DNA of 64,000 nucleotides from Streptomyces celluloflavus (GTDB lineage: Bacteria > Actinomycetota > Actinomycetes > Streptomycetales > Streptomycetaceae): the NCBI GenBank assembly GCA_000720995.1, contig JOEL01000032.1, positions 1 through 64,000 of the forward strand, given 5' to 3'. The position numbers were made by a program, and so were the translations under genes. The stretch's first letter is position 1. Each line of letters opens with the position of its first letter. Shown piece by piece: positions 60,161-64,000 of the stretch. Under the pieces are notes generated by a model. The model saw only the letters and a program-made list of their open reading frames with translations. It was not told the DNA's origin and ran no database searches.

Positions 60161-60646
60161 ATGAGCAATGAAGTGAGCCTGGATGACCTTGACAGGGAAA
60201 TTTTGTTTCATCTCCGTCAGGACGGGCGGCTGACCAACGTCGAGCTGGCCAAGCGGGTCGGCCTGACCCCGCCGCCCTGTCTGCGGCGGGTCAAGCGGCT
60301 GGAGGAGGCCGGTGTCATCACCGGGTACCGGGCCGTCATCAGCCCCGAGGCGATGGGCCGCGGGCTGGAGGTCCTCGTCGACGTCGAGATCTACGCCCAG
60401 GACCGCACGAGCTTCGAGGAGTTCGAGTCCATCGTGGCCTCCTACGACGAGGTCATCGAGTTCCGTCGCATGTACGGGCGCCCCGACTACTTCATCCGCG
60501 TCGCCGTGGCCGACCACGCCGCCTACGAAACCTTCCTCACCGGCAAACTCAGCTGCCTGCCCGCCGTGCTCCGCCTCGAATCCCACCTGACGATGAAGGA
60601 GATCAAGACACTCGGCGTGCCCACGCGGCAGCATCGCGCCGAGTAG
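60161..60646 (+). CDS. lrp: Lrp/AsnC-family regulator
   Basis: 161 residues from ATG 60161. HTH at 1-60: LDDLDREILFHLRQDGRLTN, VELAKRVGLTPPPCLRRVKR. RAM/AsnC ligand-binding domain at about 70-150: LEVLVDVEIYAQDRTSFEEF and MYGRPDYFIRVAVADHAAYE. It senses amino acids (typically Leu or other branched-chain) and controls the divergent azlCD genes, as judged by position. Confidence 0.94.
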   Translation: MSNEVSLDDLDREILFHLRQDGRLTNVELAKRVGLTPPPCLRRVKRLEEAGVITGYRAVISPEAMGRGLEVLVDVEIYAQDRTSFEEFESIVASYDEVIEFRRMYGRPDYFIRVAVADHAAYETFLTGKLSCLPAVLRLESHLTMKEIKTLGVPTRQHRAE

Positions 60647-60660
60647 GCGGAGCCGTCCAC

Positions 60661-60740
60661 CGGGCGTCGGCTTCGCCGGATGTCAGCTCCGCCGGGCGTC
60701 AGCTCCGTTGGACGTCAGCTTCGCCGGTCGTCAGCTTCGC
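60661..60740. repeat. Tandem 16-bp repeat after lrp
   Basis: Five degenerate units of the type tcagcttcgccggtcg (16 bp) follow the lrp stop codon by 15 bp. Confidence 0.85.
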
Positions 60741-60874
60741 CGGATACCGGCGAGCAGGATGTCCGCTAGCTTCCGCCCGGCGCTGGTCCTCGTCGAGCCG
60801 CCGCCGACGCGCACCCGGGCCCGAGGGGGGCGCGGACGAACCGGCCGCGCCGTCACCGTCGTTCTGCGGCCCGG

Positions 60875-61102
60875 TCATCGGCGGCCGGCCGGTGAATTCC
60901 GGTGGGCCCGGAACGACGCCGCCGCCAGGGCCGCCATCATCGCGGCGATGAACAGCATCTCCACGCGCATCCACGCGGGGAAGGCGCCCGGCAGCACGGC
61001 CTCGACGAGATTCACCACCAGCAGGACACACCCGATGACGGTGACCGCGCGGAGCCCGCCGGTACGACTCCCCTTGAGCGCGGTACGCGTCCGCAGCAGC
61101 AC
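60875..61102 (-). CDS. Possible small two-helix membrane protein
   Basis: 75 residues from GTG 61102. Hydrophobic segments GLRAVTVIGCVLLVVNLVEA and MLFIAAMMAALAAASF suggest two membrane helices, with basic ends. Codon third positions are mostly G or C. No family was recognised and the ribosome site is weak, so it may not be a gene. Confidence 0.4.
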   Translation of the reverse strand: MLLRTRTALKGSRTGGLRAVTVIGCVLLVVNLVEAVLPGAFPAWMRVEMLFIAAMMAALAAASFRAHRNSPAGRR

Positions 61103-61181
61103 GAGGGTCCACGTCGCTGTTCTGCCCTGCGGGCCTGCCGGCCTACTGGCCTGCGGGGCTGCTGGGCGATTCGCCGACGGG

Positions 61182-61616
61182 CTACCCGGCGGCCGAGGAG
61201 CCGGTGCAGCAGGCGTCGTCGTTCTGGAAGGGGCTCTCGCCGAGGGTGTCGGCGTCGGCCTTGACGACGTAGACCTCCCACGGTTCGCGGCCGGGGCCGT
61301 GGACCCAGACCTTGTCCTGGACGGCGTAGCAGCAGGAGGTGTCGTTCTCCTCGAAGGTGGCCAGGCCCGCCTCCTTGAGGCGCTCGGTCGCGGCGGTCAC
61401 CTGGCCGGTGCTCTCGACCTCGACGCCGAGGTGGTCCAGGCGGGTGTCCTGGCCGGGCTCGCCCTCGATGAGGACGAGCTTGAGCGGGGGCTCGGTGAGG
61501 GCGAAGTTCGCGTAACCGGGGCGGCGCTTGGCCGGTTCGACGCCGAAGAGCCTGGAGTAGAAGGCCACCGACGCTTCGAGGTCGGCGACGTTGAGGGCGA
61601 GCTGGACACGGGACAT
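61182..61616 (-). CDS. arsI: ArsI/CadI-type VOC metalloenzyme
   Basis: 144 residues from ATG 61616. The VOC fold starts RVQLALNVADLEASVAFYSR, with LDHLGVEVESTGQVTAATER and the vicinal Cys motif EENDTSCCYAVQDKVWVHGP, which binds the arsenical in ArsI. The C-terminus has another Cys pair (DDACCTGSSAAG). ArsI breaks the C-As bond of methylarsenite. Divergent from arsR with 102 bp between, so the arsR promoter region probably controls both. Confidence 0.9.
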   Translation of the reverse strand: MSRVQLALNVADLEASVAFYSRLFGVEPAKRRPGYANFALTEPPLKLVLIEGEPGQDTRLDHLGVEVESTGQVTAATERLKEAGLATFEENDTSCCYAVQDKVWVHGPGREPWEVYVVKADADTLGESPFQNDDACCTGSSAAG

Positions 61617-61718
61617 GACGATCTCCCTGATCTCTCTGAACGGCTTGTATCAATGGCTTGTATCGATGGGTTTCGATTCAGTGTTGCGCCTTGAGTCGAA
61701 GAACGTCAATATAGAAGC

Positions 61719-62117
61719 ATGTCGAATCAAGAGTTCGTGGTGCTCGGGCAGGGCGGCGGCCCGGACGCCTGCCGCCCCGGCCTGCTGGCCGCGCCGCTGG
61801 CCGAGGATCAGGCGGCGGAGCTGGCGAAGGTCTTCAAGGCCCTGGGCGATCCGGTGCGGCTGCGGCTGCTGTCGATGATCGCCTCGCGGGCGGGCGGCGA
61901 GGTGTGCGTCTGCGATCTGACCCCGGCGTTCGAGCTGTCGCAGCCGACCATCTCCCACCACCTCAAGCTGCTGCGCGAGGCCGGTCTGATCGCCTCCGAG
62001 CGGCGCGGGACGTGGGTGCACTACCGGCTGCTGCCGGAGATGACCGACCGGCTCGCCGGCATCCTCACCCGTACCGCCGGACAGCCCCTGCACGATTCCG
62101 GCGAGGTCCCCGCGTGA
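61719..62117 (+). CDS. arsR: ArsR-family repressor
   Basis: 132 residues from ATG 61719. Winged HTH with DPVRLRLLSMIASRAGGEVC, the metal box EVCVCDLTPAFELSQPTISH (Cys-x-Cys) and HHLKLLREAGLIASERRGTW. It releases DNA on binding As(III)/Sb(III). The stop overlaps the acr3 GTG (GTGA), so the operon is translationally coupled. An extra N-terminal Cys (DACRPGLL) may join in metal binding. Confidence 0.94.
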   Translation: MSNQEFVVLGQGGGPDACRPGLLAAPLAEDQAAELAKVFKALGDPVRLRLLSMIASRAGGEVCVCDLTPAFELSQPTISHHLKLLREAGLIASERRGTWVHYRLLPEMTDRLAGILTRTAGQPLHDSGEVPA

Positions 62118-63229
62118 GCCGCGAAGCCACGGCCGCGGGCCCGGTGGCGGCCCGGCTGTCGTTCCTGGACCGCTTCCTCGCCGTGTGGATCCTGCTCGCG
62201 ATGGGCGTCGGCCTGGGACTGGGCCGGCTCGTTCCCGGGCTGGGTGACGCGCTGGCGAAGGTGACCGTCACCGGCGTCTCGCTGCCGATCGCGCTCGGCC
62301 TGCTGGTGATGATGTACCCGGTGCTGGCCAAGGTCCGCTACGACCGCCTCGACACCGTCACCCGCGACCGCCGTCTCCTCGTACCGTCCCTCGTACTGAA
62401 CTGGATCCTCGGCCCGGCGATCATGTTCGCCCTCGCCTGGGTCTTCCTGCCGGACCTGCCGGAGTACCGGACCGGGCTGATCATCGTCGGACTGGCCCGC
62501 TGCATCGCCATGGTCATCATCTGGAACGACCTGGCCTGCGGCGACCGCGAGGCCGCCGCCGTACTCGTCGCCCTGAACTCGGTCTTCCAGGTGCTTGCGT
62601 TCTCCGCGCTCGGCTGGTTCTACCTCTCGGTCCTGCCCGGCTGGCTCGGCCTGCAGAGCACCGGACTGAACGTGTCCGTATGGGAGATCGCCCGCTCCGT
62701 CCTGATCTTCCTCGGCATCCCGCTCGCCGCCGGGTTCCTCACCCGACGGCTGGGCGAGAAGGCCAAGGGCAGAGCCTGGTACGAGTCGAAGCTGATCCCC
62801 CGTATCGGCCCGTTCGCCCTCTACGGCCTGCTGTTCACCATCGTCCTGCTCTTCGCCCTCCAGGGCGACGCGATCACCTCGAAGCCGCTCGACGTGGTGC
62901 GGATCGCGCTGCCGCTGCTGGTGTACTTCGCCGTGATGTGGGCCGGATCCATGGCCCTCGGCAAGGCCGTCGGCCTCGACTACCCGCGCGCGACGACGCT
63001 GGCGTTCACCGCCGCCGGCAACAACTTCGAACTCGCCATCGCGGTCGCCATCGCCACCTTCGGAGCCTCCTCCGGCCAGGCCCTGGCGGGGGTCGTCGGC
63101 CCGCTGATCGAGGTCCCGGTACTGATCGGGCTGGTTTACGTCGCGCTTGCGGCCCGTCGCTTCTTTCCCAACTCCCCGGAGTCTGTGGGCGATTCGGCTG
63201 CCTGTGCGGAAGGGGCTGCTCGTGTCTGA
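62114..63229 (+). CDS. acr3: Arsenite efflux permease Acr3
   Basis: 371 residues from GTG 62114. About ten membrane helices: LDRFLAVWILLAMGVGLGLG, MMYPVLAKVRYDRLDTVTRD, LNWILGPAIMFALAWVFLP, the conserved loop GLARCIAMVIIWNDLACGD with the essential Cys, and TTLAFTAAGNNFELAIAVAI near the end. It exports As(III) using the membrane potential or protons. The stop overlaps the arsC start. Confidence 0.95.
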   Translation: MSREATAAGPVAARLSFLDRFLAVWILLAMGVGLGLGRLVPGLGDALAKVTVTGVSLPIALGLLVMMYPVLAKVRYDRLDTVTRDRRLLVPSLVLNWILGPAIMFALAWVFLPDLPEYRTGLIIVGLARCIAMVIIWNDLACGDREAAAVLVALNSVFQVLAFSALGWFYLSVLPGWLGLQSTGLNVSVWEIARSVLIFLGIPLAAGFLTRRLGEKAKGRAWYESKLIPRIGPFALYGLLFTIVLLFALQGDAITSKPLDVVRIALPLLVYFAVMWAGSMALGKAVGLDYPRATTLAFTAAGNNFELAIAVAIATFGASSGQALAGVVGPLIEVPVLIGLVYVALAARRFFPNSPESVGDSAACAEGAARV

Positions 63230-63767
63230 GGACGCAGAGGGGGTGGTGGAGCCGTCGGTGGTGTCATCTTTGGAGCAGCCAGTGGTGTCGTCTGTGGAGC
63301 CGTCGGTGGTGTCGTCCGTGGTGCAGCCAGTGACGTCGTCCGTGGTGCCGTCCGCGGAGTCGTCCGTGGTGCCGTCGGTGCTGTTCGTGTGCGTCCACAA
63401 CGCCGGGCGGTCGCAGATGGCCGCCGCCTTCCTCAGCCACCTCGGCCGGGGCCGGATCGAGGTCCGCTCGGCCGGCTCCGCCCCCGCCGACACCGTCAAC
63501 CCGGCCGTCGTCGAGTCGATGCACGAGGTCGGCATCGACATCTCGGCCGAGACCCCGAAGACGCTCACCGCCGGGACCGTCCAGGCATCCGACGTCGTCA
63601 TCACCATGGGCTGCGGCGACGCCTGCCCGGTCTTCCCCGGCAAGAAGTACCTGGACTGGCAGCTCGACGACCCCGCCGGGCAGGGCGTCGACGCGGTCCG
63701 GCCGATCCGCGAGGAGATCGAACGGCGGGTTCGGGGGCTGGTTTTGGAGCTTCTTCCCGGCCGCTGA
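63222..63767 (+). CDS. arsC: Arsenate reductase (low-MW phosphatase type) with repetitive N-terminus
   Basis: 181 residues from GTG 63222, overlapping acr3 by 8 nt. The first 48 residues are a hydrophobic Val/Ser repeat (EPSVVSSLEQPVVSSVEPSV and similar), encoded by short tandem DNA repeats. The ArsC domain begins VLFVCVHNAGRSQMAAAFLS, the Cys-x5-Arg phosphatase-like loop (here CVHNAGR), followed by SAGSAPADTVNPAVVESMHE, TMGCGDACPVFPGKKYLDWQ with the two further Cys, and ends with LLPGR. The reducing Cys set fits thioredoxin- or mycoredoxin-linked ArsC. The N-terminal extension is unusual. Confidence 0.9.
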   Translation: MSEDAEGVVEPSVVSSLEQPVVSSVEPSVVSSVVQPVTSSVVPSAESSVVPSVLFVCVHNAGRSQMAAAFLSHLGRGRIEVRSAGSAPADTVNPAVVESMHEVGIDISAETPKTLTAGTVQASDVVITMGCGDACPVFPGKKYLDWQLDDPAGQGVDAVRPIREEIERRVRGLVLELLPGR

Positions 63768-63872
63768 TTTCTGAGTCCGTCCCCGTTCGCCGGTCTCGGA
63801 GCTTTTCCCCGTCCGGTGACCTCCGGGTTCGTCCCCGTCCGCTGATCTCCCGTGCTCCTCCCCGCCTGCTGA
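63750..63872. repeat. Degenerate repeat of about 30 bp after arsC
   Basis: About four degenerate units of the type gtccccgtccgctgatctcc with spacers. The repeat begins at the arsC end and fills most of the following 120 bp. Confidence 0.65.
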
Positions 63873-63921
63873 CGGCCACCGGTCAGGTTCACCGAGCGCG
63901 AGGCCCCCGGGCGACGTAACC

Positions 63922-63965
63922 AGCGGTCAGGGAGCGGTCAGGGAGCGGTCAGGGAGCGAGCAGGG
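63922..63965. repeat. Tandem 11-bp repeat
   Basis: agcggtcaggg occurs exactly three times at 63922, 63933 and 63944. A fourth unit with two mismatches follows at 63955. The repeat overlaps the stop of the leftward partial gene. Confidence 0.9.
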
Positions 63966-64000
63966 GGCCGAAGGTACGCGTCGCGATCTCCTCGGCGCGT
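63949..64000 (-). CDS. C-terminal fragment of a leftward gene
   Basis: Only the last 16 codons are in the window, encoding RAEEIATRTFGPLLAP before TGA at 63951-63949. The fragment is too short to assign a family. The stop lies in the 11-bp repeat. Confidence 0.4.
   Translation of the reverse strand, partial: RAEEIATRTFGPLLAP

Noticed and set aside
1-64000. CRISPR array
   Set aside because: All repeats found are contiguous or irregular; none has the even repeat-spacer structure.

Overview
The window is high-GC actinobacterial chromosome, almost certainly Streptomyces. Codons end strongly in G or C, GTG and TTG starts are common, and start/stop overlaps of the ATGA and GTGA type are frequent. 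Typical Streptomyces families are present: DUF397/XRE/ATP-binding triads, SpoIIE-type phosphatases, Rpf-LysM proteins, DUF5926, DUF7144 and a prim-pol protein. No rRNA, CRISPR array or complete IS element was seen.

Region 1 (about 170-18304) is an integrated mobilizable element of about 18.1 kb. It is bounded by a 48/50-identical direct repeat that covers the last codons and stop of an ATP-binding (anti-sigma-like) gene. From left to right it holds a tyrosine integrase, an XRE repressor, an excisionase-like HTH protein, an iteron-like cluster of GGGGACC motifs, a frameshifted DUF3631 ATPase, a hairpin/oriT candidate, MobC and a relaxase. Its cargo is (a) a leftward operon of four glycosyltransferase-like genes and a small P-loop kinase, (b) an XRE regulator coupled to a peptide deformylase, (c) three small genes, two of them membrane proteins, sharing a GRVYQAG-x-(D/N)-Q motif, and (d) a WXG100/WXG-like type VII-secretion-type group with two hypothetical partners. 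Just outside the right repeat lies a deleted, fused remnant of a second XRE-deformylase cassette, so the site has probably hosted more than one element.

Region 2 (18797-29500) holds a VOC protein, a broken secreted-protein gene, an Rpf/LysM cell-wall hydrolase, a WecA/TagO-type phosphosugar transferase, small secreted or membrane proteins (DUF4232, DUF7144, an FDGR-repeat protein), a TetR regulator with a clear palindromic operator, aminopeptidase P and a GAF-PP2C phosphatase.

Region 3 (30156-37318) looks like core chromosome: a prim-pol protein, a secreted protein, DUF5926, an ATP-binding regulator, a glycerophosphodiester phosphodiesterase, an HtrA-like protease and tRNA-Ser(TGA).

Region 4 (37492-49998) has a haem-peroxidase operon (ABM-like, DyP, catalase-like), a GAP-family transporter, a gamma-glutamylcyclotransferase-like protein, a divergent LysR/MFS pair, a GNAT, a methyltransferase, an ABC-F protein with a long leader and a small secreted protein. 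Several gaps are filled by short tandem repeats.

Region 5 (50252-55262) is a tightly coupled five-gene operon matching the steroid side-chain module of actinobacteria (two acyl-CoA dehydrogenases, MaoC-DUF35, MaoC, Ltp2-like thiolase).

Region 6 (55207-64000) holds an LPXTG-less surface protein, a SigE-type sigma factor, a DUF397/XRE/ATP-binding triad, AzlCD with a divergent Lrp regulator, and an arsenic operon (ArsI, ArsR, Acr3, ArsC). It ends with repeats running into the tail of a leftward gene.
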